DNA from: Pseudarthrobacter sp. NamE5
GTDB taxonomy: Bacteria > Actinomycetota > Actinomycetes > Actinomycetales > Micrococcaceae
Length of the DNA: 64,000 nucleotides
Assembly: GCF_005796225.1 (NCBI RefSeq)
Contig: NZ_VAHO01000011.1
Coordinates: forward strand, 1-64,000
Direction of reading: 5' to 3'
Part shown: piece by piece, positions 8,970 to 16,297 of the stretch
Layout: every line of letters begins with the position of its first letter
Position numbering within the stretch: the stretch's first letter is position 1
Translations under genes and position numbers: made by a program
The notes under the pieces: generated by a model
Databases searched by the model: none
Seen by the model: only the letters and a program-made list of their open reading frames with translations
Told to the model about the DNA's origin: nothing

Positions 8970-10205
8970 ATGCAAGACGTACTAAATCCCGCCATGCCCT
9001 TCATTGCCGTCACCCTGGCAGTGGCCGCCGGACTGGTCCTGTCCTGGCTGCTGCGCAAGATAATCCTCCGCCTCAACCGCAGGCGCCCTGAACTCCAGGC
9101 CACGTCCCGGGTTGCCCGCCAGCCGCTGCGGCTGGCACTGTGCCTCATCGGCGTCCGGACCGCCCTGGGACTCACGGCCGCTGGCGAAAGCTGGCACAGC
9201 GCCGTCGACCATCTGCTGCTGATCGCGCTCATCGGTTCGCTGGGGTGGTTGGCCGTGGCCATCCTGCTGATTATCGAAGCGGTGGTGCTGGGCCGCTACA
9301 GCGTGGATGTGGCGGACAACCGGCGGGCCCGTCGGCTGCGCACGCAGATGATCCTGGCCCGGCGTATCGGCGTGGCGCTGGTGGTGGTGCTCGCCGTCGG
9401 CTCGGTGATGCTGACCTTCCCGGCCATCCAGGCCCTCGGCGCCGGGCTGCTGGCGTCCGCAGGTGTCATTTCCATCGTGGCCGGCCTGGCCGCACAGACC
9501 TCGCTGGTGAACGTCTTCGCGGGCATGCAGCTCGCGTTCACTGACGCGATCCGTGTTGATGACGTGGTGGTGGTCCAGAAGGAATGGGGCCGCATCGAGG
9601 AAATTACCCTCACCTACGTGGTGGTCCATATCTGGGATGACCGGCGCCTCATCCTGCCCTCCACCTACTTCACCACCACGCCGTTTGAAAACTGGACCCG
9701 CCGCCAGTCAGAGGTGATGGGTACGGTGGAGTTCGACCTCGACTGGCGTGCCCCCGTGGAGGACATGCGTGCCGAACTGCGCAGGGTCCTGGCCGGCACC
9801 GAATTGTGGGACGAGCGGGTGGGCATCCTGCAGATCACCGACGCCACCGGCGGCTTCGTCCGGGTCCGGATCCTGGTCAGCGCCGCGGACAGCGCCGCCC
9901 TGTTCGACCTCCGCTGCCTCATCCGCGAGGCCATGGTCGGCTTCCTGCAGCAGGGCCATCCGCAGGCCCTCCCGCAACAGCGCTGGACCGAGGCAGCGTC
10001 CGACGGCGGCACTCCCGCCCGCCGCCAGCAGCCACTGCGCGGGCTGGGTTCGCCCGCTGCCGCCGGTGCCCGGCAGCCTGCCGACCCGCATGAGTCACAG
10101 CTGTTCACCGGATCGATCGAGGCAGTCCAGCGCTCCCGCGCCTTCACCGGACCAGGGGATGAGGTGTTCCAGGACCGGGACCAGACGCTGGCTTCGCGCA
10201 ACTAG
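8970..10205 (+). CDS. Mechanosensitive ion channel, MscS family
   Basis: 411 residues. Four or five hydrophobic segments in the first 200 residues end in the pore helix and beta domain: G-A-G-L-L-A-S-A-G-V-I-S-I-V-A-G-L-A-A-Q, then F-A-G-M-Q-L-A-F-T-D-A-I-R-V-D-D-V-V. The latter is the MscS core, in which Gly/Ala packing lines the pore. Family role: opens under membrane tension at low osmolarity and releases small solutes. The C-terminal 70 residues are polar and probably disordered. The next gene begins only 40 bases downstream, but the operator between them suggests a separate promoter. Confidence 0.92.
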   Translation: MQDVLNPAMPFIAVTLAVAAGLVLSWLLRKIILRLNRRRPELQATSRVARQPLRLALCLIGVRTALGLTAAGESWHSAVDHLLLIALIGSLGWLAVAILLIIEAVVLGRYSVDVADNRRARRLRTQMILARRIGVALVVVLAVGSVMLTFPAIQALGAGLLASAGVISIVAGLAAQTSLVNVFAGMQLAFTDAIRVDDVVVVQKEWGRIEEITLTYVVVHIWDDRRLILPSTYFTTTPFENWTRRQSEVMGTVEFDLDWRAPVEDMRAELRRVLAGTELWDERVGILQITDATGGFVRVRILVSAADSAALFDLRCLIREAMVGFLQQGHPQALPQQRWTEAASDGGTPARRQQPLRGLGSPAAAGARQPADPHESQLFTGSIEAVQRSRAFTGPGDEVFQDRDQTLASRN

Positions 10206-10211
10206 GCTCTT

Positions 10212-10237
10212 GATAGGTGACCGAATGGTCACCTATC
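10212..10237. promoter_or_regulatory. Perfect 11-bp inverted repeat, likely ArsR-type autoregulatory operator
   Basis: GATAGGTGACC at 10212-10222 and GGTCACCTATC at 10227-10237 are exact reverse complements around a 4-base spacer. The palindrome ends 8 bases before the ATG at 10246 and contains the alternative ATG at 10225, which argues for 10246 as the start. There is no ribosome binding site between palindrome and start, so the mRNA may be leaderless. Confidence 0.75.
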
Positions 10238-10245
10238 ATTTTCCT

Positions 10246-10998
10246 ATGGACGAAGTGTTCAAAGCACTCTCCGATCCCACCCGCCGGGACCTCCTCGATG
10301 AACTGTTCCGCGAGGACGGCCAATCGCTGGGTGCGCTGGGGGCCCGCTTCGACATGACACGTTTCGGCATCGCGAAGCACCTCAGGCTTTTGGAGGAGGC
10401 AGGCCTGGTGGTGACCCGGCGTCGGGGGCGGGAAAAGCTGCACTTCCTGAACCCGGTGCCCATCCGGCTTATCCACGACCGGTGGGTGGGCAAATATGCA
10501 GAACCATGGGCCGCTGGCCTCAGCGACCTCAAATCCAGATTGGAAAGTCCCATGGAAAAGATCTTCGAAATCTATATCAAAACAACCCCGGAACGGCTCT
10601 GGGAAGCCATCACGGACAGCGAGATCCGCAGCAAGTACCAGTTCGGGAACACCATCGACACGGACTGGACCCCGGGCAGCAGCTTCACCATGAACAATGC
10701 CAAAGCCGGCGCCCCGCTGGGCGAGGGCGAAAACCTGGAAGTGGACCCGCCCCGCTGGCTTGTGCAGACCATGCGCGCACTGTGGGGCGAGGACGTGAAG
10801 GCAGAGGGGACCTCGAAGGTCACCTGGCAAATCGAGCCGGTAGGGGACTCCTGCCGGCTTACCGTCACCCACAGCGACCTCCGCGACGGAGCGAACGAGC
10901 AGCTTTACGGCGGCTGGCCCATGATCCTCTCCGGCCTGAAGACCTGGCTGGAAACCGGCGAGAAGCTGACCACGCCGGGCTCGCTGATGTACGGCTAG
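10246..10998 (+). CDS. ArsR-type repressor fused to an SRPBCC (AHSA1-like) domain
   Basis: 250 residues in two parts. Residues 1-95 are an ArsR winged helix: F-K-A-L-S-D-P-T-R-R, then F-D-M-T-R-F-G-I-A-K-H-L-R-L-L as the recognition helix, then a wing. Residues 103-245 begin MEKIFEIYIKTTPERLWEAI, the opening of the AHSA1/SRPBCC fold, a deep hydrophobic cavity that binds ligands. No metal-binding Cys pair of classic ArsR sensors is visible. Inference: the SRPBCC cavity senses a hydrophobic compound and releases DNA. In many relatives the two domains are separate adjacent genes; here they are one frame. An internal ATG at residue 103 could still give a free SRPBCC protein. Confidence 0.88.
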   Translation: MDEVFKALSDPTRRDLLDELFREDGQSLGALGARFDMTRFGIAKHLRLLEEAGLVVTRRRGREKLHFLNPVPIRLIHDRWVGKYAEPWAAGLSDLKSRLESPMEKIFEIYIKTTPERLWEAITDSEIRSKYQFGNTIDTDWTPGSSFTMNNAKAGAPLGEGENLEVDPPRWLVQTMRALWGEDVKAEGTSKVTWQIEPVGDSCRLTVTHSDLRDGANEQLYGGWPMILSGLKTWLETGEKLTTPGSLMYG

Positions 10999-11105
10999 GA
11001 CGCCCGACGGCGGCCAGCACCTTCGATGGCGCCCGTGGACGCCGCCCTCGAACGGGCGGGCGCGGGGCAGCGGGGCCGTGGCGGCGGGGCAGAGCGCGCG
11101 CCGGA

Positions 11106-11312
11106 TCAGGTCCGGCGCGTGCCGTCCCACCGGCGGCCGCGCAGGTTGCGGCTGGCGAACAGCGAGCCGCCCATCAGGAGCACGCCCAGGACCATGGCCA
11201 CCACCCCGACGTAGAACCATCCGCCTCGGAGAAAAATCATCAGGGCGGCGCCGACGATGCACAGGCCCTTGGCGGCGATATCCAAGTACAGCTGCACCTT
11301 TGGAGAGTCCAT
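11106..11312 (-). CDS. Small two-helix membrane protein, unknown
   Basis: 68 residues with two hydrophobic segments (about 12-30 and 33-52) and an Arg-rich C-terminus that should stay in the cytoplasm. A GGAGG lies only one base from the ATG, which is unusually close; no other in-frame start exists. I do not recognise a family. It lies between the ArsR-SRPBCC gene and the convergent end of an MFS operon. Confidence 0.55.
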   Translation of the reverse strand: MDSPKVQLYLDIAAKGLCIVGAALMIFLRGGWFYVGVVAMVLGVLLMGGSLFASRNLRGRRWDGTRRT

Positions 11313-11357
11313 ACCTCCACGATAAACCCGTCCGCAGGCGGTGTGGGTGCGGCCAGG

Positions 11358-12737
11358 CTAGTCCGTCCGCTGCCTCCACAGCAGGCTCACGGCGAACGTC
11401 ACCAGGCAGAGCACCAGCATGGCGAGCACCATCCGGGCCCAGCTGCCCTGGTCCACGCCGCCGCCGGCAAACACGCCGATCATCACGGTTGCGGTGATGG
11501 CACCGACGTACCGGCAGGTCTGGTAGATGCCGGCCGCCACCCCTCGTTCCTGGGGCCGGGTGGACACGAACATGCCCTGGTTCGTGGCGATGCCCACGGT
11601 TCCGTACGGAACGCCCATCAGGGCAGTCAACACCACCACCAGCGGGATCACCAGGGTGCCGGTGAGCAGCCACATCAGCGCCGCCACCAGGGTCAACAGG
11701 ACGACGCCGGCGAGCAGCACCCGCCGCACCCCATACCTCCCCATGGCCTTCACCGCCCACGGTGTGGCCAGGACGGACAGGCCGGCAAGCGGCAGCATCA
11801 GCAGGCCCACCACGCCGGGACCGTAGCCGCCGGCCTCCTGCAGGAGCTGGGGCAGGCCGAAGAAGACGAAGTAATAGACGCTGCTGAACACGGCGAACGC
11901 CAGGTAGATGAGCATCAGGGGCCGGTTGCGTCCCAGCAGCCTCAGGTCCAGGAACGGGCGGTTGAAGCGCAGTTCGCGCCACGCAAACACTGCGCCGATG
12001 ACTGTCCCGGCCGCCAGCATCCACCAGCGTAGGTCCGGGGCCACGTTCAGGGCGGCCATCATCACCAGCAGGAGCGCGGCCACGAATGCCAGGATCCCCG
12101 GGATGTCCGAGTCCCGCACCAACTCCGCCACGCTGCCCCGCTCCCGGGCCTCGTCCGGCGGAGCGGCCCGGCGCACGAGCAGCAGCGCGGCCAGCGCCAG
12201 CGGGACGTTGACTAGGAACAGGGCTTCCCAGCCTACGAAACCCACCAGCAGGCCACCCACCACCGGGCCTATGGCCGCGGCAGAGGTATTGGCCATCTGC
12301 AGCCTGCCCAGCGGCCGTGCCGGCTCTACCTTGGCCCGGTGCGCGATGGCACCCACCATCACCACGGCACTCGGGTAGGCGGTGGCCGTACCAAGCGCCA
12401 TCACTGCGCGGGCCACGCAGAGCAGCGCGAAGTTCGGTGCCAGCGGGGCCAAGGCGCAGGTCACTGCCACCAGCGCCATGCCAAGCATGAACATTCGCCG
12501 GGGTCCGAAGCGGTCTGCAAGCCTGCCCATTACCGGCTGGCCCGCTGCCGAGGCGAGATAGAAGGACGTAACCACCCATGTAACGGCGGCAACGTCCAGC
12601 CCAAAGTCCGCGCGGAGCACCACCAAGGCCACGGCGATCATTGAGGAGTTGAGCGGATTCAAGGCGCTGCCCAGGCTGAGGCCTGCGAGGGCCAGGGCAG
12701 TCCGGGGTTTGTTGCTCACGGAAACAGTCTGCTGCAC
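11358..12737 (-). CDS. MFS drug transporter, DHA2-like
   Basis: 459 residues with about 14 hydrophobic segments. The first helix contains N-P-L-N-S-S-M-I-A-V-A, the equivalent of the DHA2 helix-1 motif in which Asp is usual, and the loop G-R-L-A-D-R-F-G-P-R-R matches motif A of the superfamily. These proteins export drugs or dyes using protons. The start may be GTG 12737 or GTG 12719 (MSNKPRTALAL); neither has a good ribosome binding site. No regulator is adjacent on the same strand. Confidence 0.87.
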   Translation of the reverse strand: MQQTVSVSNKPRTALALAGLSLGSALNPLNSSMIAVALVVLRADFGLDVAAVTWVVTSFYLASAAGQPVMGRLADRFGPRRMFMLGMALVAVTCALAPLAPNFALLCVARAVMALGTATAYPSAVVMVGAIAHRAKVEPARPLGRLQMANTSAAAIGPVVGGLLVGFVGWEALFLVNVPLALAALLLVRRAAPPDEARERGSVAELVRDSDIPGILAFVAALLLVMMAALNVAPDLRWWMLAAGTVIGAVFAWRELRFNRPFLDLRLLGRNRPLMLIYLAFAVFSSVYYFVFFGLPQLLQEAGGYGPGVVGLLMLPLAGLSVLATPWAVKAMGRYGVRRVLLAGVVLLTLVAALMWLLTGTLVIPLVVVLTALMGVPYGTVGIATNQGMFVSTRPQERGVAAGIYQTCRYVGAITATVMIGVFAGGGVDQGSWARMVLAMLVLCLVTFAVSLLWRQRTD

Positions 12738-12765
12738 CGGCCCGGGTGTTAGCGACTCTGCTGAT

Positions 12766-13683
12766 CTACGGTGCCCGGTTCCCCGGCTGCACTGGCGGGA
12801 ACAGGGCCTTCTCCACGACTTTAGTGAGTTCCCGGATGACGTCGGCCTGGCCCGGATCTTGCGCGCCGTCCGAATTCTCCGTGTAAATCACCAGCACGAA
12901 GGTGGAACCGCGATAGGAAAGGACGGCGGCATCATGCAGTTCGCCGCCGATCTCCCCGTATTTGTGGAAGACCTCGATCCCGGCCTGGGAGCCGGCAGGA
13001 ATCAGTTCCTCGTTGTTGGTGTCCTGCATATAGCCGAGCAGCTGGGCGGTGTTGTCCGGGTTCAGCAGGTCTCCGGCGTACAGCTGCTTGAGCACCAGCG
13101 CCATCTCCGCAGGAGTCAGCAGGTTCTCCTCGGGGTCGTAGGTGACGCCGATGGAAGCTGCGTACTCCGTCAACCGTTCATGGCCCACCGCATCCATCAG
13201 CAGCAGCCACGAGTCGTTGTTGCTCTCGTTCACCATCGCTTCAAGCTGGAAGGCTGCGTCGTAGTCCCCCAGCGGTTCATCCATGCGCGCTTCCCCGTCT
13301 TCCACCAGGTGGTAGTAGGCTGCGGCCGTGATGATCTTCGCGGTGCTGGCGGCGGCGAAAACTTCCTGAGCCCCGAAGGCGAGCGCGGCATCGCCGGAAA
13401 CGTCGGCCAGGGCAAGCCCGATCCGGTAATCCGGGTTGTCCTCGAGTATTGATTCGATGCTGTCCTTCAGCGAATCCGGGGCCACAGCGATCGGATCCTC
13501 GGGGGCAGCTGCCGGTACCGTCTCCGCACGGCTCCGGGTGGGCTCCGACCGGACGACGGCAAGCACCACAATGGCAGCAATCACCAACGCCACGGCACAA
13601 AGGAGCAGTGCCACATTTCTCCGCCCACGGCGTGCTGGCCGGACAGGCTGCCCTGCCCGCGGCTGTACTGGGTGCACCGGCAT
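12766..13683 (-). CDS. Membrane-anchored serine hydrolase, class A beta-lactamase fold
   Basis: 305 residues. Arg-rich N-terminus and one membrane segment (about 23-45), then a Ser/Thr/Ala/Pro-rich linker. The catalytic domain has S113-T-A-K116 (the SxxK motif), S154-N-N156 (in place of the usual S-D-N) and K241-Y-G243 (in place of K-T/S-G). The fold is that of penicillin-binding proteins and class A beta-lactamases, but the changes to two motifs make true beta-lactamase activity uncertain. It is more likely a cell-wall or peptide hydrolase. It sits upstream of the MFS gene on the same strand with a 28-base gap, so the two may share a transcript. Confidence 0.8.
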   Translation of the reverse strand: MPVHPVQPRAGQPVRPARRGRRNVALLLCAVALVIAAIVVLAVVRSEPTRSRAETVPAAAPEDPIAVAPDSLKDSIESILEDNPDYRIGLALADVSGDAALAFGAQEVFAAASTAKIITAAAYYHLVEDGEARMDEPLGDYDAAFQLEAMVNESNNDSWLLLMDAVGHERLTEYAASIGVTYDPEENLLTPAEMALVLKQLYAGDLLNPDNTAQLLGYMQDTNNEELIPAGSQAGIEVFHKYGEIGGELHDAAVLSYRGSTFVLVIYTENSDGAQDPGQADVIRELTKVVEKALFPPVQPGNRAP

Positions 13684-13903
13684 ACGGGGCTCCTGTCACA
13701 ACTCGATGATCACTGCAGCATTCGGCCCGCCCAGCGCGCCGATGTGACGCCGATTAGATCATCGAAGGTTGGGAGCTCCCTGAAAGGCCGGCCAGCGTGT
13801 TCCGGCGCGCCTCGCACCGCTGCGCAAAACATGCCCGGGACGCGCCCGTTACCCGGCGCGGCTTATATTCCGGGTGCGCCCGGAAGCCTGCACATGGAAG
13901 GTG

Positions 13904-13939
13904 AAACTGCGCCTCGAAACCAAACTGCGCCTCGAAACC
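13904..13939. repeat. Two-copy 18-bp tandem repeat
   Basis: AAACTGCGCCTCGAAACC occurs at 13904-13921 and again at 13922-13939 with no gap or change. It lies in the intergenic region downstream of the small acetyltransferase gene. It has no visible role and may reflect a recent slippage duplication. Confidence 0.9.
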
Positions 13940-13961
13940 GGACCGGCTGTGAGTCTTGGTG

Positions 13962-14318
13962 TCAGGCCCGGGTGCGGGCAGCGGCCAGGGCGGAGTCCAG
14001 GAACTCGAGGTGCGCCGGGGCCACCCGGACGGTATTGCCTGCGTACTCCGGGTGCTTGGTGAGGAACTTCTTGACGAACGGGCACACGGGAACAATGCCC
14101 CGGCCGGCCTTCACCGTCTCTTCCAGCGCCACCATGGCGAGTTGCCCCGCGAGCCCCTGCCCGCCGTATTCCTCATTGATCACCGTGTGGTAGAAGATCC
14201 GCTGCGGTGAGGCGCCGCCGTCGTACTCCTTGTAGGCGGCCTTGCCGATGACGTTGCCGGCGTCCAGGACTTCGAAGCGGTCGCGGCCGGGGTTGTGGCG
14301 GACGGTGATGTCACTCAA
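13962..14318 (-). CDS. Small GNAT-type N-acetyltransferase (GCN5-related, YidJ-like)
   Basis: 118 residues beginning at TTG 14318 with a strong AAGGAGA ribosome binding site 6 bases upstream. The fold is the short GNAT version (PF14542-like): the acetyl-CoA loop is E-Y-G-G-Q-G-L-A-G-Q-L, followed by the helix, then V-C-P-F-V-K-K-F-L-T-K-H-P-E-Y. The latter is the characteristic C-terminal segment of this subfamily. Role unassigned; relatives acetylate small amines or proteins. Confidence 0.85.
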   Translation of the reverse strand: MSDITVRHNPGRDRFEVLDAGNVIGKAAYKEYDGGASPQRIFYHTVINEEYGGQGLAGQLAMVALEETVKAGRGIVPVCPFVKKFLTKHPEYAGNTVRVAPAHLEFLDSALAAARTRA

Positions 14319-14422
14319 GGGGATCTCCTTCGATGCGGTGTGTCCTTTAGCTTAACCTCGGCTGATGGCCACCTATTTCCGCACCTGTCCCCGCTGCCGG
14401 ACACCACCGTCCGCCGCCGGTA

Positions 14423-15634
14423 TCAGCTCAGGTAGCCGTTTGGGTTGAGGACGTACTTGGTGGCCGCGCCGGCGTCGAACTCGGCGTAGCCCTGCGGCGC
14501 CTCCTCCAACGTGATCGCCTTCGCGTTCACGTTCTTGGCGATGCTGACCCTGTCATGCAGGATGGCCATCATCAGCTGCCGGTTGTACTTCATCACCGGG
14601 CACTGGCCGGTGGTGAAGCTCAGCGACTTTGCCCAGCCTGTGCCAAGGCTGAGGCTCAGGGAGCCCTTCTTGGCGGCCTCGTCGATTCCGCCCGGGTCGC
14701 CCGTGACATACAGGCCGGGGATGCCAAGGGCACCGCCCGCAGCCGTGATGTCCATCAGGGTGTTAAGCACCGTGGCGGGTGCTTCCTGGGCTCCCTTGCC
14801 GTGGCCGCGCGCCTCGAAGCCCACGGCGTCAACACCGCAGTCCACCTCGGGCACGCCGAGGATCTGCTCAATCTGGTCCTTGGGTTCGCCCTTGGTGAGG
14901 TCCACCGTTTCGCAGCCAAAGCTGCGGGCCCGTTCCAGCCGCTCCTCGTTGAGGTCGCCGACAATCACGACGGCGGCACCGAGCAACTGTGCGCTAGTCG
15001 CCGCTGCGAGGCCAACAGGACCTGCACCTGCGACATACACCGTGGAACCAACACCAACCCCTGCGCTAACGGCACCGTGGAATCCCGTGGGGAAGATGTC
15101 CGAGAGCATGGCCAGGTCCAGGATCTTCTCCATAGCCCTGTCCTTGTCCGGGAACTTCAGCAGGTTCCAGTCGGCGTAGGGCACCAGCACATAGTTGGCC
15201 TGGCCCCCCACCCAGCCGCCCATGTCCACGTAGCCGTAGGCGCTGCCCGGGCGGTCCGGGTTCACGTTAAGGCAGATGCCGGTCTTGCGCTCCTTGCAGT
15301 TCCGGCAGCGGCCGCACGCGATGTTGAACGGCACTGAACAGAGGTCCCCGACTTTGATGAACTCGACGTCGCGGCCCACTTCCACCACTTCGCCGGTGAT
15401 TTCGTGGCCGAGCACCAGGTTGGTGGGTGCGGTGGTGCGGCCGCGCACCATGTGCTGGTCCGAGCCGCAGATATTGGTGGCCACTGTTTTAAGGATGACG
15501 CCGTGATTGACCGTGCGTCCGACGTTTGCCGGATTAACGCCAGGCCCGTCCTTGAGCTCGAACGTGGGGTAATCGACGTCGATCACCTCAACCTTGCCGG
15601 GCTCCTTGTAGGCAACTGCTTTGTTCCCTGCCAT
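14423..15634 (-). CDS. fdhA: Zinc-dependent formaldehyde dehydrogenase, glutathione-independent type
   Basis: 403 residues of the medium-chain dehydrogenase family. Catalytic zinc ligands are Cys56 (N-I-C-G-S-D-Q-H) and His77 (G-H-E); structural zinc ligands are Cys107, Cys110, Cys113 and Cys121. The NAD loop is G203-A-G-P-V-G208. M-A-G-N-K-A-V-A-Y-K-E-P-G and the insert around L-S-D-I-F-P-T-G-F-H-G match the Pseudomonas putida-type enzyme with tightly bound NAD, which oxidises formaldehyde (and dismutates aldehydes) to formate. An AGGAGAAACAG site precedes the ATG. The formate-dehydrogenase-like gene 0.7 kb away suggests a shared formaldehyde-formate route. Confidence 0.93.
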   Translation of the reverse strand: MAGNKAVAYKEPGKVEVIDVDYPTFELKDGPGVNPANVGRTVNHGVILKTVATNICGSDQHMVRGRTTAPTNLVLGHEITGEVVEVGRDVEFIKVGDLCSVPFNIACGRCRNCKERKTGICLNVNPDRPGSAYGYVDMGGWVGGQANYVLVPYADWNLLKFPDKDRAMEKILDLAMLSDIFPTGFHGAVSAGVGVGSTVYVAGAGPVGLAAATSAQLLGAAVVIVGDLNEERLERARSFGCETVDLTKGEPKDQIEQILGVPEVDCGVDAVGFEARGHGKGAQEAPATVLNTLMDITAAGGALGIPGLYVTGDPGGIDEAAKKGSLSLSLGTGWAKSLSFTTGQCPVMKYNRQLMMAILHDRVSIAKNVNAKAITLEEAPQGYAEFDAGAATKYVLNPNGYLS

Positions 15635-15939
15635 CTGTTTCTCCTGTTGTCAGGCGCTTACCCTGTGGGGCGGCCATGATTACTGGTAGGTGATGCTCCC
15701 CGTGGGAAGTGCCTGTCCTGATCGGCTGGCTCTTTCCTGATCATTCGGCGTCAGGTACAGATTGCTCCCAGTTAGGGGTTCGCCCAGTCTAGGCAGGGTG
15801 GGAAGGCAGTTCCAGAGTCTTCAGGGGCGGGGGCTACCCTGATTTGGGTTAGGGGGTTCCGGAGATCCGGTGACTTCCGGCGTGAAGCCTTGTAGTGTCG
15901 GCAGCGGACACAGCAGGCGCGCAAACGATTGGAGCGGAA
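15635..15939. other. 305-base divergent promoter region
   Basis: Lies between fdhA (minus) and the DUF6457 gene (plus); it should hold promoters for both. It contains two copies of the octamer TCCTGATC, near 15716 and 15734, separated by about 10 bases, and a G-rich stretch around 15820. No hairpin or riboswitch was recognised. Confidence 0.5.
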
Positions 15940-16269
15940 ATGGCTGTCAGCGAGGACGAGGCCCAGGTCCTGGACCAATGGAGCAACCGGTTGGCCCAGG
16001 CCCTGCAGATCCTGGACCTGGACGTGGACCACGAGTTGATGCTGGAGCTGGCGCGGAGGTCGGCTGACTCGGTAATCCACGCGGCGGCCCCGGTGACCAC
16101 GTTCCTGGTTGGCTACGCGGCCGGCCTCCAAGCCGGGACAGGCAGCGCCGGCACCCGGGAGAATGCCGCCGCCGCGGTGGCAAAGGCAGCGGACACGGCC
16201 CTGCAGCTGTGCGACGACGGGCACGAGGGCGGTCCCGCCAGCAAGGGCTGGGCGGACACGGCCCAGTAG
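15940..16269 (+). CDS. DUF6457 protein, probable molybdenum-cofactor accessory
   Basis: 109 residues from ATG 15940, with GGAGCGG just upstream. The phrases L-D-Q-W-S-N-R-L, D-V-D-H-E-L-M-L-E-L-A-R-R-S-A-D and H-A-A-A-P-V-T-T-F-L-V-G-Y-A-A-G are the signature of the actinobacterial DUF6457 domain. That domain is often fused to or encoded beside the molybdenum cofactor guanylyltransferase MobA. Here it directly precedes the convergent end of a molybdoenzyme, so a role in cofactor supply is likely but not proven. Confidence 0.75.
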   Translation: MAVSEDEAQVLDQWSNRLAQALQILDLDVDHELMLELARRSADSVIHAAAPVTTFLVGYAAGLQAGTGSAGTRENAAAAVAKAADTALQLCDDGHEGGPASKGWADTAQ

Positions 16270-16297
16270 CTGTCCCGGGAGGCATCCCCCGCCGTGG

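Noticed and set aside
6556..8985. Long plus-strand frame over ftsH
   Set aside because: Antisense to a clear FtsH; product has no recognisable domain.
10144..12579. Long minus-strand reading frame of over 800 codons across the ArsR-SRPBCC and MFS genes
   Set aside because: It is antisense or out of frame to well-supported genes; such frames are common in high-GC DNA and its protein is low-complexity without motifs.
12766..13683. Active class A beta-lactamase conferring resistance
   Set aside because: S-D-N is S-N-N and K-T-G is K-Y-G; the protein is membrane-anchored, so a true beta-lactamase is unlikely.
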